Source: Phyto melanocephala (lineage: Eukaryota; Arthropoda; Insecta; Diptera; Rhinophoridae). Taken from it: DNA of 64,000 bases. This document shows positions 23,341 through 34,734 of the stretch, piece after piece. The stretch's first letter is position 1; every line of letters begins with the position of its first letter. The stretch spans positions 11,265,201 to 11,329,200 of the forward strand of contig OW799237.1 in NCBI GenBank assembly GCA_941918925.1, written 5' to 3'. Made by a program: the position numbers and the translations under genes. A model generated the notes under the pieces. The model worked only from the letters and a program-made list of their open reading frames with translations. It was not told the origin of the DNA and made no database searches.

Positions 23341-25189
23341 AAGTTTAAAAATCTTATTTTATTTATTTTATTTAATTTCAAATTTATTATAATTAAAATT
23401 ATAATAAACTAATACTAAGAGCAATAGCTGCTAACGCTATCGGCTCGTAAAAAAAAATTATTCTTTATTATTTTATTAATTTATTTTATTCGAGGTTAAT
23501 TTTTTTTGTTAAACGTTGTACGGAAAGCTGCTCAGAAAAATTAAATAGTTTGGACAAACAGTTTTAATACTTGAACGTATTTTTGAATGCTATATCGTGT
23601 TTCAGCAAAACAAACTTAAGACTTTGCACTCATTTCGACAGCTACAGCTTCAACTATATGACTATGAATATTCAGAAGTCCTTATTGAGACTCCTTAAAA
23701 TTTATTTTGTATGTACATAAGTATGTATATGAATGACATACTTCCAATAATTTTTAAACTATTCGTTAACTGACACATATCATGGATGCGATTTGAATGC
23801 TGCCTTAATTAAAAATATTTCTCACGCATTTTGTAGAAGCTGGAGGGTATTTATGATTCGTCGCAACAAGATTTAACACTCAATCTTGTTTCTTTCTTAA
23901 ACGTATAAATGTTAAAAGTTTTTTTGTTAAAACGTGTTCAGTTTATGAATTGTTTTATTTAGTTTTTAACTTTTAGGATTGTTAAATTCGCGTTTTAACA
24001 TTTTGTTATAAATATGCTTTTATTATCCGTCTGCCTGACTGCCTGACTACCTGGCTTTTCATACCTCTTTTCTTGTTTCGTGTTTTCTTCGTCTATTTCC
24101 ATTTGTGTAACAATATTCTTAAGGGAGCCTTAACAAGGGTTTAAAGTACCTACTCGTAGCTGGTTTGAATAAACGGCTGTAACTTTTACATTTACATTTA
24201 CATACAACAACAATACTTTGTTTGTTTACAATTGTTTAAGGCATTAAAGATGTTTTACTTGTTTAAACTTTTATACTTTCCTTTTCTTTTCTTTTTTTTT
24301 TGTTTAAATTATTTTCGTGTGTCTTTGTTGTTTATATCGCGAAAATGTAGCAAATCACCTGTAAAATGTAAAATGTAAATTGTAACACGTTTACAATCAC
24401 ATTTCATAGCGGTATGAATTTAGACTTTAAGGAGTAACTTTTGTTGTCATTTTTTTTATTTGTTTTTTTGTCTGTTTTTTTTTGTAACAAACCAAAGTAT
24501 TTTATGACAATTTCTTGTATTGTCTACGTGATGTTGATTGTTTGATAATTTGATAACTTTGTTTGGTAAAACAAAAACACAAAATCGAATCTCAAAAGAC
24601 AGAAGTTATAAAAAAAACATCAGCATCGGTATCATAAAGAAGAAAACAATCTTGGTTAATAGGTTGTTAAGTGGTTCATTTTGCCAAAAGGTATTTTGCT
24701 ACATCTTTTATTTAAATACACTGAAGATGGAATATTAATGGTATCACAGATTATGTAAAGCACTTACTTAATATGCCCACCATACGTATTTAGAATGTTA
24801 ATAATAACGTTGTTAAATGTTGGATTAATAGCATTTGACTGGAAGTAATTTTTAAGTTTGACTAAAAATTGGAATGCGTATGGAATGTGACACATCACGT
24901 TTGTATTTTAAAATTCAGAAATTACGCACCACTAGAATCTATTAAGCGTATTAAGTTAATATCTGAGTAAAAAAATGTTTCCATAGTTCTCAACATGTTT
25001 GTGAATTTTGTTTTAATGATCCTTAAAAAACACCCTCTGCACCTCATTTTTGCATTTCTACTAATGACATGGATTTTTGTTTTCAAAGTATTTCAGTAGT
25101 TTTGAACCATAACCTTTCTAAACCAATTTTGACAATTTCTGCTGTCGCTAATTTTCTATTTCGCATTTCAGTACTTAAACTGCATAAAC
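23341..25189. other. Noncoding, nothing recognised
   Basis: AT-rich DNA with GTCTGCCTGACTGCCTGACT near 24,030 (a loose (GTCY)n-like tract) and long T runs. The 66-codon frame at 24538-24738 is lysine-rich without a motif. Confidence 0.6.
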
Positions 25190-26010
25190 AAATGTAGCGA
25201 GAGGATCTTAGCAGATCATTTCAACCCTTTTCTACAGCCTTCGTTCTTAAGTGATTTCGAGGCTTCCGATTGATATCTCCCCCTTCACTTAGTCTTGCAC
25301 AATAACGTAATTTTGATCTACAATTGAAAATGATATCACACTGCTGACTAGTAATTGTCGACAAACTTCATAGCACAATTTTTGATAATCGTTATCCCCT
25401 TCTGAGTGATACCCAGTATTGGACAATTGTGTACTACATGCACTGATATCTCAGCATTTTCAAATCGCATTCTAAAAATATCATTAACCTCGATTTGCAT
25501 TTTTCTTAGATGATATTTGAGGCTTACATGTTTAGTAATTAACGCAGTTATCCAGGCCTCGATTCAACGCGAACAAATTTACTTCACCCCTGGCAAAAGG
25601 CTTCTTGAGTCCCATTAGAGCCGTAAGTTCTTTCCTTCATCCAATTTCGTAAGCATATGGAGTTTACAAATTAAGGAACCTATACTCGCACTAAACTATC
25701 ACCCAAAGAAACTCTAGATTCTGGGTACACAGAATATACCTGCAGATCCCCTCGTCAACAGCTTCATTCAAATTTATGCTCACCTATCCCTTAACCCACT
25801 TAAGTAGGCATCACGACATTTGTTCTGGGTACGGAGACTGGTTATCGTGGTAGTTCGCTGCACGCAAACAGTCAAGTAAAGTCTATATGACTCAAAGAAT
25901 ATAGCTGAAGACCTCCTCTTTGCGAGTTCGTCAACAGCTTGAATCAGAGATGTGCTCCTCTATCGCTTAACCCACTTCAGCATCACGATGTTTATAGAGA
26001 CACACTTTGT
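25190..26010 (-). pseudogene. Non-LTR retrotransposon RNase H / C-terminal relic with internal duplication
   Basis: On the minus strand near 25,925-25,980 the frame reads KWVK..RSTSLIQAVDELAKR, the RNase H 'WVPGHS...AVDELAK' segment. A second, poorer copy of the same segment (KWVKG...NEAVDEG) lies about 180 bp further on, at 25,740-25,820. Then come WITALITKHVSLKYHLRKM and CPILG-containing sequence (25,420-25,560), which correspond to the 'V.TGH..L..HL.RMG' and Cys-rich tail of ORF2. Many stops. It belongs to the RNase H-bearing (I/LOA/R1-like) LINEs, not the jockey clade, which lacks RNase H. Confidence 0.55.
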
Positions 26011-26176
26011 GAGCTTAAGAACATACTCAAGTACTAAAGAGGAGTCAAATACATTTGCCGCACGTATTCTATAACCGACTGGTTGTAAAGTGTAATGAGA
26101 AGTCTCTTCCCCTGATAACCACACTTATTTTCGCCAGCAGCTTTCTTATTTGGCGTGGCTGTTTCAGCGCGATTAT

Positions 26177-26400
26177 CTGCCATTTTGCTTATGGCGCCAT
26201 CTTAAATTTTAATTTGTTCGTAGTTCACTGTATTCTACTTGTCCAGCCATTTTATTTGATACCACTATTTTTTGGGGCTGAGGGCACCAAGCAGAGTTCA
26301 CTTTGTTTGACCCTCATATCCGCCATTTTCTTTCAGACGCCATCTTGGATATGAAAATTTTTTCTAGTTTACTATATGCAGTTGGTCAATCGCTTTTGCT
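26177..26400. repeat. Degenerate two-unit tandem repeat, period about 143 bp
   Basis: CTGCCATTTTGCTTATGGCGCC... from 26,177 and CCGCCATTTTCTTTCAGACGCC... from about 26,318 align over roughly 80 bp, through ATCTTRRATWTTAAT and AGTTYACTRTATKC. The frame at 26055-26354 spans it and has no recognised domain. Confidence 0.5.
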
Positions 26401-28519
26401 TGCTACCAATATTGAGCGGTTTGATATCGTGTAGGTCCTCAATTTCTGGCCAAAAGAAGTACATTATTATCTGGCGTTAGACTATTGTCGTAAAAGGTTT
26501 CAACAATTTTAACGCTCTGCTTAATTGCGTACCTCTCAATGCCTCAATTTGTCAAAGAGAAGCTCTGGAACAGAGAAACCTCTATTAGAAGAACATAAAA
26601 TTTAAATTAACAACAAAGTAGTATCTAAATAAGATTGATATACTTTAATGGACGGCATCTTGCTTGACCTGTTCGGAAACATCATTTACGAGGTATCTTT
26701 ATATTAGTATTTTTAAATTCGATTAAGATATAAATATTGCTAAAGCTAAGCCAAAAATTTATTTTAAAACTTTACAGCTAGAAAAAAAATTTATATATTT
26801 TACAAAAGAACAATTCTTTTTTATTATAATTTAATGTATTTACGGTTCCACTGTTCCCTTTGTGTTATTTTATTATTATTTTTGAGCCATAAAAATTTCA
26901 TAATTTTTTCATGAAATTAACATTTTATATTCAACTACACCTCTGCGTATAATAAAACCGCAGATTTATTTAATTTTTCAGATTAAAAAAAGAACCTTCA
27001 AGAAACTTAATAACATTGTCACTATTGGCACTGCTTGACTGTTGTTATCAATTCACACAACAAATTATGAACTTTAACGCCTGTAGTTCAAACCAGACAC
27101 TTGACACAAAATTTACAATCTTCTAATAATTCTCTTTTCTATTTGCGTTTAAAACAAAAACAAACAAGAAATTTATTTTTTTTTATACAAATAAAAGTAT
27201 TAAGTAACCTCAAGTTGTTTGTAACTACGTGATTGTATTACCTACTTGTATAAATACCAGTATTGCAAAGTTTGTGTTTGATTTATAGTACCCCTAAGGG
27301 AGTGGCATGACAAATCGATATGGAACATAGTTGCCAAAACAAAACCCTGAGCAGCAATTGGACGAAAAAAATTATTTTGTTTTTTTGCTCAACTGTTTGT
27401 AGAAGGTTTCTTTTTTTTTGGGTATAGAGTATATTAAAAATTAATATTGGTTTTGTTAGTTGGAATACTTAGGTTGGGTTGAGTTAATAACTCTCGGGAG
27501 AAATTAAAAGGATATAATTCAATTTTATGTGAAGCAGAGAGTGGTTTATAAAACATGTTGTTATATGTTATGAGAAGGCATTATGTTACGCTAGAGTGTA
27601 TTGAGAAATAAACTGTAATAAGAATATAACTTTTTAACTACAATACGGATTTGTTTCAAAGCTAAAATATTCAAAAGGAAGAAGTTGAAGTTTAAGTGTT
27701 GGGTCTAGGCTTAGGTAAATACTCTTGGTGATTTAAGTAGGCCATTTTATATGCAAAAAACATGTAGGGTTTATTCAGTGTGATCGAACACATAATAGAT
27801 GATTATGAACTCATAAGTTTGAAGCAACGTGTGGGCTGAGTTTCTCACCATACCTCAAGAGAAAAGTTAGTATTTGCAATCATAATCCTGTTTTTGAAAT
27901 TTTGTTAAAAAACATGCATTAGCTACTAAAAATCTTTTGAAATTAAGAAAATGTTTATCTAAAACGTTCTTTCTTATTTTGAGCTTTCTGCTTTAAAACA
28001 CACTGTAAATAAAGTATGTAGCTTTATATAATACATACTTCATTGTGTTGTCATACAATTGTAGATTGCAACATCCGCCTTGGTATTATCAAATAGAGGT
28101 AGCGGAAGCTTAATGCCTTTTAAAGTGTTTTGAGGTAGGTGAACGCACTTTTTTGAAATTTTTCGATTATGAATAAAATTTGCTTTGTAATCCTTTTAGA
28201 GTTTGAAACCTGACGCAATGCCATCTGATCATAGATAGATACATACTTCAAGAACGCTTGCAAGTGCTTAATTTTCTCCATCAAAATTAACTTTCCATTG
28301 CGAAAACGTTGGGTAAGCTTACGCCTATTTTCAATGATAACTAATATTGGCTCGATGGTTTTGCCAACAAACAAAATTGTCCCATCTGAATGAGTAAACA
28401 GTCTAAACAACTTTATCCGAAAAAGAAGCCTTCATGCTGCAGAGTCATCGTAGCATTTTTATTTTCTTTTATGAGCGTCTAAAGCGATCGTTATAGAAAT
28501 TATTGGCGTTTGAGATCTA
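26401..28519. other. Noncoding, nothing recognised
   Basis: AT-rich DNA. The minus-strand frame at 28120-28410 (96 codons) has no motif that I recognise and no splice or neighbour context, so I do not call it a gene. Confidence 0.5.
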
Positions 28520-28645
28520 CCGTGCAGACGGACAGACGGACCTAGCGGGATCATTCTAAAATGAAACCAGGATTTAGGAAATATATACTTTGTGGTATCT
28601 TAAACGAATATTGCGATGTGTTACAAGCGAAATGACAAAATATAA
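28520..28645 (+). repeat. (GTCY)n-type dipteran repeat fragment
   Basis: GTGCAGACGGACAGACGGACC, then AATATATACTTTGTGGTATC and ATATTGCGATGTGTTACAAGC followed by GAAATGACAAAATATA. The order matches the fragment at 3,025-3,140 and the reverse of 7,572-7,668. Confidence 0.6.
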
Positions 28646-28779
28646 AAATATAAGTTCAATAATAAATCATTTTATGCACCAAAAGTATTGAATATTGTCA
28701 TGTTGTTATAATTTTTTTTTAAGTAATCTCTCTGGTGTATTATTTGCTAGCCATATTAGGGTTAATAAGGAATAAATCT

Positions 28780-28960
28780 TCTTCTATATATATATAAAAT
28801 AGGATGTATATATGTAACGTATGGACTCAAAAACGGGAAAACTGGGAATTTTCAGAATATTTAGGCGGGTGACACTGTGAAGTCTGATTTTTGATATTCG
28901 ATCTGCGGGCGGAGGATCGTGGAAAATTCAATTTTAATCTTGCACCACCAATGACATATA
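28780..28960 (+). mobile_element. Possible Helitron 5' end
   Basis: TTCTATATATATATAAAATAGG followed by GTAACGTATGGACTCAAAAACGGG and, later, TTTTTGATATTCGATCTGCGGGCGG resembles the 5' segment of non-autonomous insect Helitrons. The element at 48,424 starts in the same TCTATATATATAAAA way. I found no matching hairpin plus CTAG end downstream, so the 3' side is lost or unrecognised. Confidence 0.4.
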
Positions 28961-29824
28961 CATATATTTATTTTGTTTGCTTTTTTAATTTTATTTTATA
29001 AAGCCATTGTCATGTTTTTTAAAACGAGATATCAAACTCTTAAATCGGTTATGTAGTTTCGAAGATATTTACAAAAAACCTCTGTTAATATTGATCCAAT
29101 ATCAAAATTTTAAAACTTTCAAAATGTTGCATTTAAAAATAATAAATAATTCAATAATAGTTAATAAATATAATTTCCATTTGCTTTAAATACATGCGTT
29201 TATTTTTTGATTGAGCCCATATCTACACCATATGTAAGTTATTATGTAAAAAACTTTATGGTATTCCATGGATTTTTGTTTGAAGGCCGTAAATTCGTAA
29301 ATTCGTTAAAAGCTCAATTTAAATCTTGTGGTAATACAACACTTATGTTTGCTTATGGCCAGCAACACGGACCGGGTAAGCTTGTGAAAAATAAATTAGC
29401 AGGGCATATTCATAAGGAATATGCATAACGTCAACAAACAACAATTAAAAAAGTAAGAGAGCTATATTCAGCAATGACGAATCTGATTATACCCTTCACC
29501 ATCACCGTGGTATAGTGACAACAGCGTAACTTAGCCTAGATGTAAGATTTAATGTTTTACGTCATTTGGCTTTATTATTTTCAATGCCAAATCTGATTTT
29601 AAATATTTATGTGCTGTTTTTACAAGCCGATTGAGTGATTGTCTTGGACGATTTATTTGTATTTTGTTATTGTAACAAAAACAGATTACACATAAATTTA
29701 TTAATTTTTTTTCTTTGTATGTCAGTTGTTTCCGAACTCATCGTAAATTTATTAAATAAGGTTATCCATGTATTAATAATTAACAAAAAAAAAAAAAAAA
29801 TAGAAAAGGAATAAAAAGAAAAAT
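28961..29824. other. Noncoding, nothing recognised
   Basis: Two short plus-strand frames (29007-29189 and 29207-29428) follow the possible Helitron end. Neither shows a domain. TATACCCTTCACCATCACCGTGG near 29,490 resembles the start of the dipteran (GTCY)n repeat. Confidence 0.5.
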
Positions 29825-29829
29825 TAGGT

Positions 29830-29900
29830 CTACCCGGGATTCGAACTAGCTTCTAATGGTTCTGTATATCAGTGACATAACCAGTAGACTACCAACCTTA
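29830..29900 (-). mobile_element. tRNA-like (SINE head) sequence
   Basis: On the minus strand GGTAGTCTACTGGTTATG (A-box-like) is followed about 30 nt later by AGTTCGAATCC (B-box-like, 29837-29847) and a T-rich tail. This could be a SINE head or a tRNA pseudogene. The T-arm stem does not pair well, so it is not a functional tRNA. Confidence 0.4.
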
Positions 29901-30194
29901 CTTCATAGTTTGCATTTGTTTGTAGATTTAATAAGAGCTAAGGAATGAATATATGCATACAGTATATAACTAATGGAGGTATGCAACTTAATAAAATATA
30001 ATGAAAAATGTAGGCATACCTTAGATTTGGATTATTTTTATAGTGCGTCATCTCATTAATATGAAATACCTGCATACATATATGTTTCATTATCTTAATA
30101 CTGATTTTATCCGCTTAAAAACATCCCATTGTAAAATTATAAATTGAGTTTATGTATGTATGTCTCAAAAAGAAATAAATAAAAAATTTTTATC

Positions 30195-30260
30195 TCAACT
30201 GGAAATCGAACCTACGTTTGTCCAGATTGTATTAATGTGTTTTGTAAAGCCGATGTGGTC
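30195..30260 (-). mobile_element. Weak tRNA-like sequence with B-box
   Basis: GGTTCGATTTCC (minus strand, 30201-30212) resembles a B-box with one extra base. It is followed by a T-rich stretch and CATACATACATA. The candidate A-box overlaps the neighbouring dispersed repeat, so the promoter reading is uncertain. Confidence 0.25.
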
Positions 30261-30440
30261 AAGGTTTTTTCATCATATGTAAGTTGTCTATGGAGTGATT
30301 TTCCTGATCTTCAATATCGATATGCTCTTGAATATTTCTGATATTTTGATACATTACACGGGTCTTGGTAATCTCGGGGGGGGGCTTCAAAAAGTTGATT
30401 TCAACGTACACACGAACAGACAGATGGACAGACGGACAGA
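30257..30440 (-). repeat. GTCTGTCC / TTGAAATCAACTTTTTGAAG dispersed repeat, copy 2
   Basis: Read on the minus strand it runs from GTCTGTCTGTCTGTCCGTCTG through TTGAAATCAACTTTTTGAAGC, AAGACCCGTGTAATGTATC, AAAATATCAGAAATATTC and ATGATGAAAAAACC, collinear with 11,085-11,265. The three frames at 30259-30568 are products of this repeat. Confidence 0.65.
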
Positions 30441-32180
30441 CAGACATACATACATATGGATATTTCTTTATAAAATCCCCTATTCCTAAGCTTTCAGAAA
30501 TGAATATTAATATGATTTTAAAGCAATTTGAAAGTAAAAGTTTCTATTCTCAGTTTTGTATATTTTAAAAAGTTTCAAACCAACTAAAATTGCATATTAT
30601 TTATTGTAGAATAAAAATAAAAAAAAATTTAGTTTGACATGTGCAGACAAATTATTGAAAATATTTTAGTACCACTGATAAATCGCACATAATAAAATAA
30701 TATAAAAAAAAACAATCAGCTAATTGGATACGAGTATCGTGCTGAATTATTACACATTAAATTTTTCTTATTTTTTATTGGTTAATTTTATTTTTATTTA
30801 AAAAAAATCACAAACGTCTGGACAATAATATCAAATTATCAAACTTAAAAGAATATGACATTTTCTCTTGTTTTATCTAAATATTTATTGTCACCATAAT
30901 TTGTTTATTTTTATCACCCAAATGCTGTTGATAGATTCGAAAAAAACTTGCCACAAAAAAAATTACAAAAGAAAAACAACTGTAACTGCAAAATACTTAC
31001 TTTTACCCTTTGCATACTAAAAATAAAAAACTAAAAACAAAAAAAAAACATAATAACAACAACAATTATTAACATTTTTAAATAGACAAGTGCAACATAA
31101 ACTCACGTGTTAACAAGGTTGCAAGTATAAATAAAAACCAGCATAAAAAAAACGGTGCAAAACAATAAACTTGCATACTCACACGTGAAACAGGGAAATA
31201 AAAACAACATTGTAGTAATGTTGCCACAAAATGTGGCAGAGAAAAAAAAAACTTGAAAAGTGTGCGTGACAAATAAGTTTAAAACAATGTTTTTTTTTAG
31301 TTCTCTTACAAAAGGTAAAAGTAAGTGTTTTAACCATAAATTTACAATTTAACCCTCAGCAGCCTCTTTCTTTCACACTTTCACAATTCCTCCCCCCTCC
31401 ACATGAATATGTATGTATGTGTGAAGAACATTTATAAGATGTCAAGCAGGAAAACTAAAGAAGAAGTGAAAAATAACAGGACATTTTATGTCACCATTTC
31501 TTCTTACATGAACATGAACACAATGGTCATGTTTATATTTTTAACTATTGTTATACATGTGTTGACATGTATGCATGTACATACATACGTGTGTTTGTGT
31601 TCTTTCTTTAACTATAATTTTGAAGCATTTTTATTGTTTGTGACACAAGGACACCTTAAGCAAGTCGCGTGCCTAAAAAAGAACATTTTATGCTCATGTT
31701 TCAAAGTGTTGATATTTTTTTCGTTGCAAAATTTAAAATTTTGATTCAAGGATATTTAGGTTGAATTACCAACCAACTTAAGGTTTAAAGGAAAATTTTT
31801 AAAATTAAGCTTTTAACACTCGCAGTTATTAAAATGTATAAAAACCTATAAACTGAGTTTTACAAACGCCATAATGGGTATTTTAGTAATAGAAAATTTT
31901 TATTTTAAGTCATTTTTGCGAAAGAAATATCCCTTTAGAACAACCATCTAAAATTCATTAAGAAATAGAGCTTGTGATTGTTAAAATATTTATTCAAACC
32001 TTCACACTATTTGATGTCCACAAACTAACGTGTGTATATACGATTGCTTGTTTAACTTTAAAGAAATTAAAAAAAAAATATTTTCACAAGCAGGAGCATT
32101 TCAAGAATACGAGAATATAGTAGTCAGAGTTGGCGATTTTTAATTTATAGAATTACGTGAACAAGTACTTTAAATAAGCT
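30441..32180. other. Noncoding, nothing recognised
   Basis: AT-rich DNA with CAACAACA words near 31,050. Frames at 31078-31272 and 31403-31744 lack motifs. Confidence 0.6.
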
Positions 32181-33500
32181 TTAAAGGGGCCGACACATTG
32201 ACTATGTCTGTTTAGGCCTTTCCCATATGACTGAACATTCGGGTCTACACATTGAAACTCCGACAAATGTTCCGAAATATGAACGATGACTTAAGCATGA
32301 AATAACTCAAGAGAAAAAAATCCTCGAACTACACAAAAATGCGAACCTTAGCAGACATTAAGTACTTAGGAGCTTATTTCTTTATTCGTATAAGATCTTA
32401 CTAGTCATCTGGTTCGAAGTTAGTGGTCGTACACAAGAGCTTTTGTTTGCTGGTTCACATATAAAGAAGCCGCAAAATCATGGTTAGAAATTGGGTTGAA
32501 TGAATAACAAAATCATCAACACAAGATTAGCCAGATGAAAGTGTTTTCCCAACATTTTTGTTGTGGATTTCAGTTCAAAGTTATCATGGTTCGACACTTT
32601 TTCGAAAACGACCTTGGAAGGTTACTACCATCAACGGCGCGCGATATAAACCTAAAAAGATTAATATCTGTGCATATAATCATTATTATATAATGCAAAA
32701 CAGAGCAATATGTAAGTAGCATGACTATCAATGGTCATGCATGATCCTCTTGGCCGAGATATCGGGCTACTTAATCTATTTTTGCAAAGGGCTGACGATT
32801 ACTATAGGTGTATTTTGATTAATATCAGCATTGGTATCGAATGTAATGTCTGACACAGGTCTTACTTTTGGATGAGGTACAAGGTATGGCGCTTAAGAGG
32901 ATTTTTTCATACTTAATCTTATGGACGATGCGTATGCACCATGCTTGAGAAGTCGTGGTCCATAATTCCTTGTTGCGAGGTATGCAGACTTATTTGACTA
33001 TTCCCCAGCCTTGCTTATGCATGGACTCTAAACAACGATCAAAAGAGAATATTTTAATTGCTGGCCGAAGTCCGTCAATAGGATGAATACCAGCACCGAT
33101 CCCTTTTACCTGCAATTTTGGGTGTCAAACACAGCCACTATATGATCTCTGAAAAGTCCTTACCAATAGCCTTCCGGAAATTATTCTGGGGGGCTATAGG
33201 TACCAAATAAGAGTTTTGTAAGCAGTCGTAAGCTAAGTTTCCCCATTTTTTGGCTCAACACAGTGAGAAGAATTGACAAACAACCAATACTCAGAGATAT
33301 AAAAAATACGAACGTGAGATGAAATAAATGAAGGCGGTACTTATAGAAAAATCATTACAAAACACTTTCGACGAAACGATCGAGAACTCTGCGCTTGACA
33401 TTGCAGAGAACGCCATGAAAAAAATTTTACTTAAACGATTTGGGGAGATGAAAATTGGATGTTAGGAGGGTGCGATTTATCGCCGTTATTATTTTTTCAA
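32181..33500. other. Unidentified segment, less AT-rich than its flanks
   Basis: This stretch has noticeably more mixed base composition than the DNA on either side (for example 32,550-32,960 and 33,050-33,200), as decayed transposon coding DNA does elsewhere in the window. I read both strands and could not match any transposase, RNase H or helicase motif. An old unidentified element is possible. Confidence 0.3.
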
Positions 33501-34734
33501 ATTTATTAAATCTTCTACTAGACTGCATTCAACCGATATCGCAAGTAAAAACAGCTTAAGCCATTACTTAAGCAGGGATCTATGGACCCGAGTTATTACA
33601 AATTGAATTTAGTGGATAAGTGTTGCGGCGGGCATGCAAAATGTTAAATCCCGCATAAGTATTATGAAGTTCAATAATATATTAAACAATAAAGGAATTT
33701 CGCTAATATCCTACAAACAGCTAATATGATTCCATTTTAAATTTATATTTCTCCTAATGGAAATCCCTTCTTGGCTTTTAGACTACAGATTTCGTTCTGA
33801 ACAATTTTGTCTCTGTTATTGTTTAGCCTATGATTTCAAAAGTGAAGTATATGATTTTAGAAGCTATTCTCGAGTGGTTTTTGCCTTCGTTAAAGATAAA
33901 TCAAAAAAATCGCTTAAACTGACTAGTTGTTAAAATAAATTCTTGGGATCAGTATCACTGTGTGGCCTACACTCGCCACTCTCTATAAGGTGCACCAAAA
34001 TCACTATCAGTTCTTTTAATAGCAGGAATTTCGTTTTATAAAATCCTTTACTAAATGTTGGCTCCCCCTTGTTTTCTCTTTAATCAATCCTTTTTAGAAC
34101 TGTGTTTTTATTTAATTTTAACAAAAAAACAAAAAAAAAAGCACTAGAAGAAAATATCTGTTCATTTATTTGATAAATTTCTATTGCCGACAGTACACCA
34201 CGAAACATCTGCCTTCAATAAGCAACAGCCAGTGTCTGTCTGGTTCGGCAATCAGACAAAAAAAACACGCCAAACAAAATTGCATAGAAATTGCACAGAA
34301 AAAAATGTCATCTTTATAGAGAGAAAGAGTAAATAATAGAAAAAAAGAAAAATAAAACAAGCGAAAGAAACATTTTGCTTCATTTACAACGAAATAATCT
34401 GTTGCAATGTCTAGTTGAATTATATTTCGACACTTGTCAGTGTGAAACTAAGCGGTGCGATCAAAAGAAATTCCTTTAAGACATAAAAAAATGCACTTGA
34501 TGTTTTTTTTTGCTTCCATGTTCACTTTCATCCTTTTTTTTTCCTCCGGTGTGTGTTCAAACAAATGTCTTTTAACACTCGTTTAAGTGCTGACTTTAAA
34601 GAGGAAGATGGAAAAAACTTTGAATTTTTTTTTAGAATTTTGCGGTAGCCGTGCTTTGGAAGTGGGGTAGCAAAATGGACGAATGGTGTAAAAAAGGCAA
34701 TAAATTATCGGAAGATATTTAAAAGAGGAATGGA
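33501..34734. other. Noncoding, nothing recognised
   Basis: AT-rich DNA without a supportable gene. The poly(T) and poly(A) runs increase towards the repeat array that begins near 34,735. Confidence 0.6.

Noticed and set aside
26055..26354. 99-codon plus-strand frame with membrane-like hydrophobic stretches.
   Set aside because: It crosses a degenerate tandem repeat, and its hydrophobicity follows from T-richness.
28120..28410. 96-codon minus-strand open frame.
   Set aside because: No recognisable domain, no splice or promoter context and no family resemblance. Frames of this length arise by chance in AT-rich DNA.
31403..31744. 113-codon plus-strand open frame.
   Set aside because: Cysteine/phenylalanine-rich low-complexity translation of T-rich and ACATAC-rich DNA, without domains.
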